Shown here: positions 1 through 9,537 of the stretch, in pieces
How the letters are laid out: every line of letters starts with the position of its first letter
Numbering within the stretch: position 1 is the first letter of the stretch
Origin: Phoebastria nigripes
Taxonomy: Eukaryota; Chordata; Aves; Procellariiformes; Diomedeidae
Assembly: GCA_035582835.1 (NCBI GenBank)
Contig: JAYKAV010002442.1
Location: 3,297,728 to 3,361,727 of the forward strand
DNA length: 64,000 nt
Direction of reading: 5' to 3'
Program-made: the position numbers and the translations under genes
Notes under the pieces: model-generated
Databases searched by the model: none
Told to the model about the DNA's origin: nothing
The model's input: the letters and a program-made list of their open reading frames with translations, nothing else

Positions 1-1747
1 GTCTGGCTTCTCCTGAAGGATCATTAGGGAGCCGATAAAAATAGGTTTTCTTATTGATTTATCTCCTTTATCCAACACTCTCTCCCCTGCACCGTTGACT
101 TGTTTCCTTAGCAACTCGGCCAATCCCAGTGTACGCCACACCTGCAGCTCCACACTTCCCTCCTGGTGCATTTGAGGTGGGGAAGGTGCCCCCAGGCCAC
201 GTGGACCCCCCCCCAGACCATGCCCCAGCCCACCCGGAGCAGGCACTGTGAGCTAACCCCACACCTGGAGCTGGAACTCCTTGGTGGGTCTAGCAGGAAG
301 TGGCAGGGAACACCAGGGAGATGTCCAGCCACCGGTGGATCCTTGCTTCTAGCTGTGACCCCCCTCTTCACCTCCCTCCCCAGCCGGGAGCCAAAACCAG
401 CNCACCCAGAACATCTATATTGCTAACACAGGGAGTGTGCCCAGCTCCAAGCCCTGAAGATGGATTTATGGTGCTGATGGCACATTGACGCAACCTCCCC
501 AAGAGGCTGGGTGTGAGATAAATCCCTCCCTAGATGCAGGCAGGGGCNGGCAGCTGCGGAGAGCCCCTCTCCATTTCTCCACTTCAATGACCATGCCCTC
601 TCCCGGCTCCTGGGCAGGCAGGTAGGGAAGGAGCAGAAGAGCCAGAGGAGTGAGGCCACACGGGCATCTCTTGAAGCCTACCTCAGAGGGCCAGCAAGAA
701 GGACAGGAATGGTTTAACCCCTTGCTCTGCCTGCATCACCCAGCCCAGCTCCAACATCTCCTAGAAACTTAAGTCTCCATTTCCCACACTCCCCAGGCTT
801 CCCCCAGGACCTGCTCCCAGGTGTCAGTGAGAGGGAGCTTCAGTTCCTACATCTATGGACTTCATCTTGCTGGTCCCAACCCCACCACTGCTGCCTGCCC
901 CACACAGACATGGTGTGATGGGAAGAAAGACCCACCTTTTCAACATCCCCATCCCTAGGACGCCCCAACCCNCCTCCTTTCAGCTCCATACCCCAGCAGG
1001 AAAAGCGAGCACCTCCTCTCTAAGGCTATTTTCCAAGAGAAACCCAAAATGCCAAATGGAGCAAAGACCATGAGTGGTCCTAATTCAACTCTGGGGTTCC
1101 CCAGCCCTACAGCATCTCCCTGGCTTGCCCCCGAGGACATGGGGGATCTTCCCCCAGCAGATAAGGCTATCCAGTGCCCTCAAGCAGCCGTAGAGCCGTG
1201 GCCCCTCGTGGCTGTCCCCATCCCTGCACCCTGCCACCCAGTGCTCCCGGCCCATCCGTGCTTTGCTGGGGTTGACAGAAATCCATGTCCAGAGGGACAA
1301 GGTGCCAACAGACCCCAAATCCTCCGGCCGCGCTTTGGATGTGAGCCAGCTCCTGCGTGCCCATTACGCACAGCAGAACAGGCTCAGGAGAACGAGCGTG
1401 GGCTCAGGGTTGTGCTCGTGTCTCTGTGCAGCTCACAGGGAGCACCCAGGCAAGGTGCTCAGCCTGCCTAAATCTCACTGCACGGACGTGCCTCAACTGG
1501 GGAGACTCCACGCAGTATCTGTGACCATAGACATCGCTGCTTATGACTCCAAAACGTGGCAGTCTAGTCTCCATCAGGGGCTAAACCAAAGGCAGTGCCA
1601 GCCAGGAGCCGGTCGGGGCAGAGCTGCCCGCGCTGCTGCCGCTCCCGTAGGGATGCGGGGCGCCTGCCTGCCACGTGCAAACAGCTCCGTGGAGAAGTGT
1701 CTCCTCCTCCCCCACCTCACCCTGCGCTTAAAACATGGAAATCAAAT

Positions 1748-1789
1748 CTCTCTCCTCTCCTCCTCCTTTTTTTTTTTTTTTTTTTTTTT
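1748..1789. repeat. Polypyrimidine/T23 tract
   Basis: A C/T-only stretch ends in 23 consecutive T (1767-1789). It is simple sequence, with no target-site duplication or element body recognised beside it. Confidence 0.8.
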
Positions 1790-4700
1790 ACTAAACAACA
1801 ACCAACCACATCATGTGTTTTTCCTACCTTACCCTCAGTTTTTTAACTTTGGTTGCCACAGCAACAGGATGCAACTTGGCGTCACCATGACAACAGCTGC
1901 CTCTGTTTAAATTCACCATCTGACAGGCAGCCTCGCTCTCTCCGGCTGTCAAAAAGATGGACCTGCCATTACACCTACTCGCCCCTCCCCAAAAAAAAAC
2001 ATTTTAAAATCTGATGAATGAAGGGCACAGAATACAGCCTTGGAGGAAAAAGAAGGAAAAAAAAAAAAAAAAAGGGATGTTCTTGGGTAGCGCAAGGAGG
2101 GAGCTGCCCAAGGACGGCACGACACGGCACAGCTCTTCCCACGGGGAGGCAAGACCTGCCGAAATCTTGGCTGGGCAAAAACAAAGGTGCAGAAGACGCT
2201 TGCTCAGGTGTGGCGTAAGACTACCAGGGTCCCCCGAGCAGCAGTGCCCACGCAGCATCAGAGACGCCCGGGTCAAAGTGGGAGTCATCACGAGCAAAAT
2301 GGTTCAGGCACGCATGGGTGTGCATCCCACGGAGCAAAATCCCCATGCGTGTTGGACCAGGGATGCACACTGGGGCTTTGCAGACAGCCCGGCTGCTCTT
2401 GGTCAGCCCAACGCTAGATTTGGTCTTCAAAGGGGCTGAGATAGGAGAAAGCCCTCGCTACAGGGAACAGCAAGGTCCCCAGATGACTGATGGACATCCC
2501 TCTCCCCTGCCAAACTGGGGGGACAGGTACAGCGGATGGGTGCGCGCCTGCAGGCAGAGGCTGTCCTTGGGGACAGAGCCAGAGCCACACAACGTCATCT
2601 GGCCTTTCTGGGGCAGGAGAGGGATCTTATCCAGGTCAAATGTGATTAAGTGGATGAAGAACTGAGCAGATATAGCTAAGCTGCAGCCCATCTCATGTGC
2701 TAACTGAATTGCAGCTTTCCAGGCAGCCAAACAAATGAAATCAGGGCTAAAGGCCTGGCCATCAGCAGGACNGCAGGCAGGATGAGGCTTTGTTTCCGAA
2801 GGAGAAGAGGAGTAGGTGTTCCTACAGCCAAACCAGCAGCTACCTCACGTTTTGAGCAGGACCAGTAAAAAGAGCAGCTCCAGCAGAGGTAACGCACTGG
2901 GCTTTCCAGCGAGAAACTCGGCAAAGACTCCCCACGGAGCTGCATCCCAATCCCAGTTGCTCGTATTTCTCCTCCTTCCCCTCCATGCATCATTCCTATT
3001 TACACTGGGAAGCCAAACTGCAGAGGCTGCTGGTTATAATTATACAGTTACCCAGCAGATATACAGGCCTGAATCACCAGTTATTTTTAGCCCTATTACC
3101 TAGTCAACTGGAGCTGGATGAAGAAGAGCCTCCACTCCTACCCGCGCTCCACCCCAGCCCCCTTGGCTTTCCTCAGTGCTGTGCCCACTCCAACCTGCAG
3201 CGCCGGGACCAGCCCATCTCCCTCCCGAGGCCAGCAGCTCTTGTCAACTGTGGCCAAAATCCAACGCTCACCTCCCCAAAGCACCCTCGCCCAGGAGCGA
3301 TGCCACGGGCTCCNGGCCAGGCAGCTGAGATGCTCACACATTTTCCCTGGCCCTACCGAAAGGCACCGGCTGTGTGTGCCAGGCTACAACTACAAGGATG
3401 GGAACAACTTGCCTGGCCAACCTCACCAAACTCATCACCAAAAAGCCTCGTTCATCCCAAAGCCCTCGAGAGCTCAAGTGGTGCAGAGGAGCTCTGGGGT
3501 GGATGAGTTTCTTAGAAAGAGATGGCAGCCAGGCGGGGGACAGCCAGGGATGCTCAGCTCCCGCGCCTGGAGCGGGCCCGCTCCCAGCACTCACATGAGG
3601 ATATGTCACTTCTGGAAAAAAAAAATAAAATGAGCCCATCTCCCTCATGCATTGCAAATTCCAGGAAAGAATAATGCTGGGGAGTTTTTACCGCNCGGTG
3701 GTGAAGCTCTAGTCTCTAGGAGACAGCGGCTGCCTGGAGATGAGACATCACGCCGGCACGGGACCCCGGCCCACGCGGGGAGTGCCGGGCCAGCGGCAGC
3801 ACCCCAGCTCCTTCTTGCTTTAAATTAAAGCCGAAGGGGCGAGGGCCTTCCCACACTGTGCTGAAAAAGCACGTGAAGAATTTGACATATTCTGGAAAAG
3901 CAGGCAGGCCAGCCTGGCCGCTGCCCTGCAGGGTGCTGAGCTGCCGCGTCCCCATCCTTGCTACCGTACCAATGCTCCTGCAGCCACCCACCCAGCGGGC
4001 NCTGCCGGCAGGGGCAGATTTAGGGATGCCACGGGGAATTCAGCCCCCCCCGAGCTGCCCCATCACCCCCAGGTCACCCCTACGAGCCTGGGGGCTTTGC
4101 GGCTCCCCAGCCAGGACCAGCTCCTGCCTGGCAGAGGCTCGACCCGACGTGTCAGAGCTGCAAAGGGACTATTTCCCCGGTGATGCTCAGCAGGGTGGGT
4201 GACCCGTCCTGCATCTCGTCGGAGGGTTTCCCCGAGGTACCTGTTGCACCAGACCAAGGCATTGCTGCTCGGCACCAGGGCAAGCTCTCCCGCGCCCGCC
4301 GGAGCAGCCGGCAAGTTAACCAACAAGTTACAGGGAGAGAAAGCAGCAGCGGCAAGAGCTGCACGTAATNACCACTGCAGAAAACGGCACGGGGAGGGTC
4401 CTAAAGCCAAAGCGCGGCCACACTGAAGTTTTCAGGCTCAGGTCCTCGGTGGGGACAAAGCCCAGGAGAGGTCTTGTGGGGGCAGCAGGGCAGCAAGCCC
4501 AGGCTGATGGGGAGCTGTGTGCTGCGGTGCTGGGCACTGGCCAGGGCACCCAGGGGCACCCGCAGGGAGGGTGGGAGGGGAGAGAAGCGCACGGGGGCGT
4601 ATGAAAGGATGGAGGAGCAGGGGAATGGGTGGGGGGATTTGNGCCCTCCACCCAACCCTAGGAAGGGGGTCCCTGGGATAAACCACGGTCCCCTGCGTCA

Positions 4701-5387
4701 GCCCCCCAAGGGGCCATGGGGCACAGCCAGAGATTTTCAGCATCTTCCCCCTCTGCTGCAGGGAGGGGGCAGCCAGTTCCCAGAGCCGCCGCGGGGGACC
4801 GGGGGCCGCAGGGCAAGGATGGCCGTGCCCTGCCAGGTGTGATCAGCAGCAAAGGGGGCACACACCAGCAGGTGCAGAAGGGGACAAAGCCACCACCCAG
4901 CAGGGTCTGGAGATTCGCAGCAGGCTCATGGGGGTCCGTTCCCAATGGGATGGGTGGCTCCAGGTGGGGTGGGGTGGCAAAACTCCAGCAAGACATNGAG
5001 GCACAGAGGACAGGCCGTGACACCCCCCCCGCCCCACAGCCGCACACACGCCAGGCACCCTAAAGCATACAGGGTTAAACTGGGATCAGAAACACCCCCC
5101 CTTGCCAGCATAGGGGGGCTTCCAAATCTAAGCCTGAGGAGGGGCTGGGGGGGCTCCCCATGGGGAGAAGGGGCTCAGCTCCCCGCCAGGCACCGAGCAG
5201 AGCGCAGGAGGGGAAGCAGCAACAGGGCGAGGAGAGAATTCCCGGGGGATGGAGCACCCCACTCCGCATGCCGAAGGAGAGCGGAAGGCAGGCACTTACC
5301 TGCCGGCTAGTGCCACACGCATGTGTCCTGGGCAGCCACCGAGGCAAATCCGGGGAGCAATGGGGGGGGGGGCTCGCAGGGGATGCA

Positions 5388-5397
5388 GAAAGGATAT
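5388..5397 (-). other. CACNA1E: U12-type (AT-AC) 5' splice site
   Basis: On the minus strand the exon ends ...GACTGGCC and the intron starts ATATCCTTTC, which matches the U12-dependent AT-AC donor consensus (RTATCCTTT). No GT donor is available at the point where homology to Cav2 proteins ends. AT-AC minor-spliceosome introns are known in voltage-gated sodium and calcium channel alpha-subunit genes, so this is an expected but diagnostic site. It fixes the exon end after the second base of the proline codon (phase 2). Confidence 0.93.
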
Positions 5398-5663
5398 GGC
5401 CAGTCGATGAGCTTCTTAGCGTATTTCCTGACTATGTTCTCTTCCCCAAAGAGGAAGAGCGATCTGTTGACAGTGAAGCAGTTCTGCCGGACGGGGATGG
5501 GGTTGTACAGAGCCATAGTCCGGGCTCTCTGTGCTTTGGTTTGCTTGAAGGCTCCTGGGGTCCCTCCTGCAGGAGCAGGAGGTCCTTGCCGGCTCCGGTT
5601 CTGGTCNGAGCCCCCATCTCCTGAGCCAAGCCTGCCAGCCACCGCCTCCCCAAAGCGAGCCAT
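5398..5663 (-). CDS. CACNA1E: CACNA1E (Cav2.3, R-type Ca2+ channel alpha-1E), N-terminal coding exon
   Basis: This exon encodes 88 residues plus two bases of the cytoplasmic N-terminus of the Cav2.3 pore subunit, which conducts R-type calcium current in neurons and endocrine cells. The protein starts MARFGEAV and contains the conserved Cav2 block [18 protein letters not shown], then [20 protein letters not shown] and LIDWP, the point where Cav2 coding continues into segment IS1. MARFGEAV and the [11 protein letters not shown] spacing favour alpha-1E over the alpha-1A and alpha-1B paralogues. The N-terminal Cav2 region around [11 protein letters not shown] is known to influence G-protein modulation. 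An internal methionine (residue 50) corresponds to the start used in early truncated rat alpha-1E cDNAs. Residue 19 is unresolved because of one ambiguous base. The exon is bounded by a U12 donor at 5397 and a strong acceptor at 5665-5666, one base before the ATG. The rest of the gene lies beyond coordinate 1. Confidence 0.97.
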
Positions 5664-5664
5664 C

Positions 5665-5684
5665 CTGGAAGAAAACACACAGGT
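5665..5684 (-). other. CACNA1E: 3' splice site directly upstream of the CACNA1E MARFG start codon
   Basis: On the minus strand the sequence reads CTGTGTGTTTTCTTCCAG then G-ATG-GCT-CGC. This is a U-rich pyrimidine tract followed by CAG, with a single exonic base (5664) before the start codon. It implies that the MARFG exon can be joined to an upstream exon rather than always being the first exon. A transcript starting closer in would simply read through this site as 5' UTR. Confidence 0.85.
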
Positions 5685-5699
5685 GAGCCGAAGCAGCAC

Positions 5700-6620
5700 C
5701 ACCAAGGCAGCGGAGTGGGGGAAGAAGAGGGAGGGGGGGTTGCAGGGCGCAGTCCCAACCACAGCCCCCTCCTCCTCTCCGGGTGATGCTCAGCTCCGTC
5801 TCTCCTCCATCCCTCCAGGGGAGCGGGGACCCGCGTGGAGAAGGAGAAGCGGCAACGCACAGCACCGGCTCAGCACCTCCGGCGCGGCACTGTGGGCAGC
5901 CGGCTGCCCCCGGCCCCCCCCGAGCCCCCCAACAGCCACACGGGCAGCCTGGCCAGTGGGGAGGGCAGGGACCGCAGTGGCTTGGTCCCTAAGCACCTTC
6001 CACCACGAAGCAAGGGGTTAAACCCAGCCACATCCTTCCCACCGCTCTGCCTGCAAGCCCAAACCANCCCCTTTTAACCCCCCCTCAGCAAGGCGAGCCC
6101 GGGGACTGCCTGCCGGCAGAGATCAGGCAGGGAAAGGGCTGGGATCCAAGTCCTTCCATCCGCCCCGTCGCAAAGGAAGACGCAATTTGGTACAGCACCC
6201 AGCACAGCGGAGGCCGGGGGAACAGGTTGCAGCGTGGTCCAGCCTAGTTGGAGCCAAGTGTCCAACTCCCTCCTCCCGACTCCATCTTCAGCAGCCTGCC
6301 AGAGCCCGGCCACCCATCCGCTGGCTCCCCGGGGCAGTGGACAGAGCCCCCAAGCAGGCACCTACGGCAGCAGGGATGCTCAGCCCTTTGCTGCCAGGGC
6401 AGGAGCGTGCAAAGGCGAGACCGGCTTCCCGCAGGAGCCGGGCCACGAAATTAAAGGCTGCCGCGCCTCTGCAGCTCAGGGACAGCTTGCTTTAATGAAG
6501 TCAGTGGCAACACACGCGCACACAAGCGCGCACACACGCACGCACGCCCGGCTCGCTCCCTCGCTCCATCCAGTGCATTCTTTTGGCAAGCACGGGAGCT
6601 GCCGCAAAGGAAAGTCAGAG
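5700..6620 (-). promoter_or_regulatory. GC/CpG-rich segment, possible proximal CACNA1E promoter
   Basis: The stretch upstream of the MARFG exon is rich in CpG, for example around 5830-5900, 6170-6185 and 6415-6560. Mammalian CACNA1E transcripts are commonly annotated starting close to this exon, so a proximal promoter here is plausible. No TATA box or clear initiator was identified, and the call rests on composition and position only. Transcripts from here would read through the acceptor at 5665 and give the standard-length protein. Confidence 0.3.
6509..6549. repeat. CA/CG-alternating microsatellite
   Basis: Alternating purine-pyrimidine sequence made of mixed CA and CG dinucleotides (ACACGCGCACACAAGCGCGC and onward). 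Such tracts can adopt Z-DNA. It lies in the CpG-rich stretch upstream of the MARFG exon. Confidence 0.85.
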
Positions 6621-7659
6621 GCGAGGGGAGGGTCTGAAGGGAACAAAGGCAATGGGGGAGCCCCCACCCTGCAAGAAACCCCCTCCGCCCCGGCTGCAGA
6701 GGGCTTTCCAGCACATGGGTGTTCCTAGGTGAGTGGCTAAACTGGGGGGCAAGGGAGGGCAAAGGGGGGCTCTGCCTCCCCGCTGCCTGCAGGGGAGGCA
6801 AGAGGCTCACTCCATCTCAGCCCGCACCGAGCATCTCTCCGGCCACATGCACCATACCCCCATCCCTGGGAGACTTCGGGGCTCCCGGTTCCCCGGAGCC
6901 GCCCCGATGTCAGCAGCTGCCTGGGGAGAGCCCTCCTGCTCGCTCGCATACAGATCAGCCTCCTTAGCACCCCCCCACCTTGGTATTTTCTTTTTGATGC
7001 TTGATATTGGCCGGAAGAAGCAGCAGCTCATCAGAGAGGTGTAAACAACCCGGTCTGGATCTGTCCCTGCAGCAGCTGCCACGCGGGGAGGGGCTGGCCC
7101 CGGGGCCAGTCTGGCACTGACCCCACTCCCCCCAGCCATCCCACGGGCAGAGGACCAGGGACTTGGCTGGTGCTGTGCCCTTGCCTCCGCAGCCATGCGG
7201 GTGCCGAGGTCACCCAGGGATGCTCAGGGTCCCGTGGGCTGGGCTGTGCCCTAGCACGGGGGCTGCCTGCCCGCCTGCCTTTGGGGGAACCCACCCTGCC
7301 CTCTTGCACACACAGGGGACATGCAGCTCCCCGGGGGCATCCCCAATGTCCTCCCTACCCAACAGGCAGGGCACCAGCCTCACCACTCAGCACACCCTGC
7401 AAGCTGTTCACACACAGGATTCCCCCCCCCCCCCATTCAACCCCACATCCGAAGGGCTCCCCAGGGCTTTTGGCGCTCGCTACCCGCCCCTCCCGCAGGA
7501 AGAGCGCCCGCAGCTCCAGCCGGCATCACAAGACGCCCCGCATCCCCACGATGCTCTTCCCCTGTCCACCCCACCACCAGCAACCTGCTCTGCAAACGGC
7601 GGCTGCTGCCCTGTCCCCGGCATCTGTTGTGCAGCAGCCAGGAACACTTGGGGCAGCTC

Positions 7660-7767
7660 AAAAAAAAAAAAAAAAANNNNNNNNNNNNNNNNNNNNNNNN
7701 NNNNNNNNNNNNNNNNNNNNNNNNNNNNNNNNNNNNNNNNNNNNNNNNNNNNNNNNNNNNNNNNNNN
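7660..7767. other. Poly-A run (7660-7676) followed by a 91-base assembly gap (7677-7767)
   Basis: A run of 17 A leads directly into 91 unresolved bases. The homopolymer probably stopped the sequence assembly. Open frames crossing this point are artefacts. Confidence 0.97.
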
Positions 7768-8315
7768 AAGCCCTTAATCATACAAATCATTAACTCATCT
7801 GGGCAAGGGCTGCTCCCTCGGTGCAGCCTGGCAGCACCTCACCACAGACTTCCCCACCCTCCAGGCACTACCATGACCGAACAGCCAAAGGGCTCACTTT
7901 TTGGCCCAGGCTCTCACAGGTGCATTGCCAGGAGCCCTCAGGCCAGCCAGGCAAGGAAGAGGAAGGATTAGGCCCTCTGCAGCAAAATAACAGAGGAACA
8001 TTTGCAAAAAGGTCACGGGATCATTCCCCCAACCTCAGGCAGACACCAAGAGCCCACCAGCTCACCATGATGCCCGTCTGCTGCATCCCTACTTGACTTT
8101 GCTCCTCCAATTAGCCTTATAATAGACATGGGTGTAATTGGGGGGTTTCAGCAACCCCCCCAGCTCTGCCACCACCACACTGCAGCACGGAGTGGAGCAC
8201 GGGTGGGCAGATACCTCCCAAAATGCTTCCCAGGCCACCAGCCAGCCCCGGCACAAGCCAGAGTGACCCTGGGCTTTCATTCCACTAACGATGGGCAGCA
8301 AGGAGGCCACGCCAG

Positions 8316-8520
8316 CTACCGACTAATTACAGTCCCTTCGATTCATTCCAGACAAGACACTGCCCTAAACAAATCAATTATGATTTGTGGCTCATTCCCT
8401 TTGCCGCCTCCTCCTCCCCACCACCAGCACGGCATCAGGAGCGATGCCGCTCTTCCCACCTTTCAACCCTTTAAGCAGCTGTTAATTAAGCCCAAGGCTG
8501 AACCAATTGCCAAGGAGCAG
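8316..8520. promoter_or_regulatory. AT-rich island with homeodomain-type cores, candidate conserved element
   Basis: Within GC-rich surroundings this stretch has several TAAT-type cores: GACTAATTAC, ATCAATTATG and GTTAATTAAG. It has no coding potential. Intronic islands like this in neuronal ion-channel genes are often conserved enhancers, but conservation cannot be seen from one sequence, so this is inference. Confidence 0.25.
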
Positions 8521-9180
8521 ATCCTCAGCCCCGCAGAGCTCCTGCCTCAGCTCCCCCCTGACCCCCCCCCCCAGCCCTCTCCCATCCCCCTGAGCCTGCA
8601 GGCAAGCCTCCACCCAGCCTAAATGCTCAGGCTCTGGCTGGTACCCAGAGGCCAAGGAGGATGGGGAAGGCTGGACCCAGCGCTCCCCCTGCATCCCCTG
8701 CCCGGCTCAGAGGCACCACGCCTGCCTCGCCGCTCGATCGGTGCAAGGGGCCGAGGAGGAGGAAGGCAGCATTCCTCCTGCCGCCTCGAAGCAGGGATGC
8801 AAGCCTTACCTGGCCACCTCTGCTGGGGCAGCGGGCTATCCCCTGCGCCTGGGGGTTCACTCTCGGCTCTACTCTATAATCACTGCTGCAGAGCAGAGCG
8901 CAGGATGACCCCGCTGGGAGCCTCTCTCCTGCTCAGACAGTGCTAAAGGATGGGATATTTATGAGAAAGCAGCTCCTTAAGAGAAGATTGAAAACAAAAA
9001 AAAAAGTCCCTGGCTATGCCAAGAGATGCAGGCTCGGTTTCCCAGGATGTTTATTGCCGTTCTCATCTTGACCCTCACTCCAGCACACTGGCATCGGTGA
9101 GTCAGGGGGAAGCGTGGCTGATGCCCGCATGATTCAACATGGCACAGAGATTCAGAGCCAGCTATGTGGGGTTGGGTTTT

Positions 9181-9220
9181 GGTTTTGGTGTTGGTTTGTT
9201 TTTTTTTGGGGGGGGGGGGG
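9181..9220. repeat. G/T-rich low-complexity tract with T9-G13
   Basis: A GGTTTTGGT-like stretch leads into nine T and thirteen G. It is simple sequence, probably length-variable. Confidence 0.85.
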
Positions 9221-9524
9221 AATGAAGGAAATCCAAGAAGACAGGGCAACAGTGGGTGCCGGGACAGGAAGGCGCTTAGGATGCACTGGGTTTTCCAGAG
9301 ACAGGCGAACTCCCCTCCTCACACTGATACTGCCGTCCAAGCCTCCTCCTTGCTTTCCCCCCCCCTCCCCTCCCAGCTATGCCACTACCCCTGCACGGCA
9401 GAGCATCACCAGAGACGCTGGGCTACCCTTTCCCAGGGGAGGACCAAGCCCCCCCCATCACCCCCACCTCCGCCGCAGGGACGCGTCCGGGGCCGGTGCG
9501 CCCGGGCTGCCGCCGCTCCGGCAT

Positions 9525-9537
9525 TGCCATCTAGCGG
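9525..9537 (-). promoter_or_regulatory. CTCF-like core motif in a CpG-dense patch
   Basis: On the minus strand the sequence CCGCTAGATGGCA closely fits the CTCF core (CCASYAGRKGGCR), with one substitution at the third base. It sits in a locally CpG-dense stretch (about 9470-9600). This is motif evidence only. Confidence 0.35.

Larger units (their letters stand above)
1..5397 (-). other. CACNA1E: CACNA1E intron after the MARFG exon (U12-type, incomplete)
   Basis: This is the 5' part of the intron that follows the classical N-terminal coding exon. Its far end, with the branch point and AC acceptor, lies outside the window. The next coding exon of the family, which encodes the first membrane segment (beginning PFEYMI in vertebrate Cav2 channels), was not found in any frame here, so the intron is longer than 5.4 kb. 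The stretch is GC-rich, with C-runs and a T23 run at 1767-1789. The long open frames in it are Pro/Ser/Gly/Arg-rich with no family resemblance, and I treat them as chance frames. No RNA gene or mobile element was recognised. Confidence 0.8.

Noticed and set aside
5323..6021. Plus-strand open frame opposite the CACNA1E exon
   Set aside because: It is an antisense shadow of the real coding exon and its CpG-rich upstream sequence.
7163..7971. Overlapping plus-strand frames around 7.2-8.0 kb
   Set aside because: They are kept open only by the run of unresolved bases at 7677-7767, so they are not evidence of coding.
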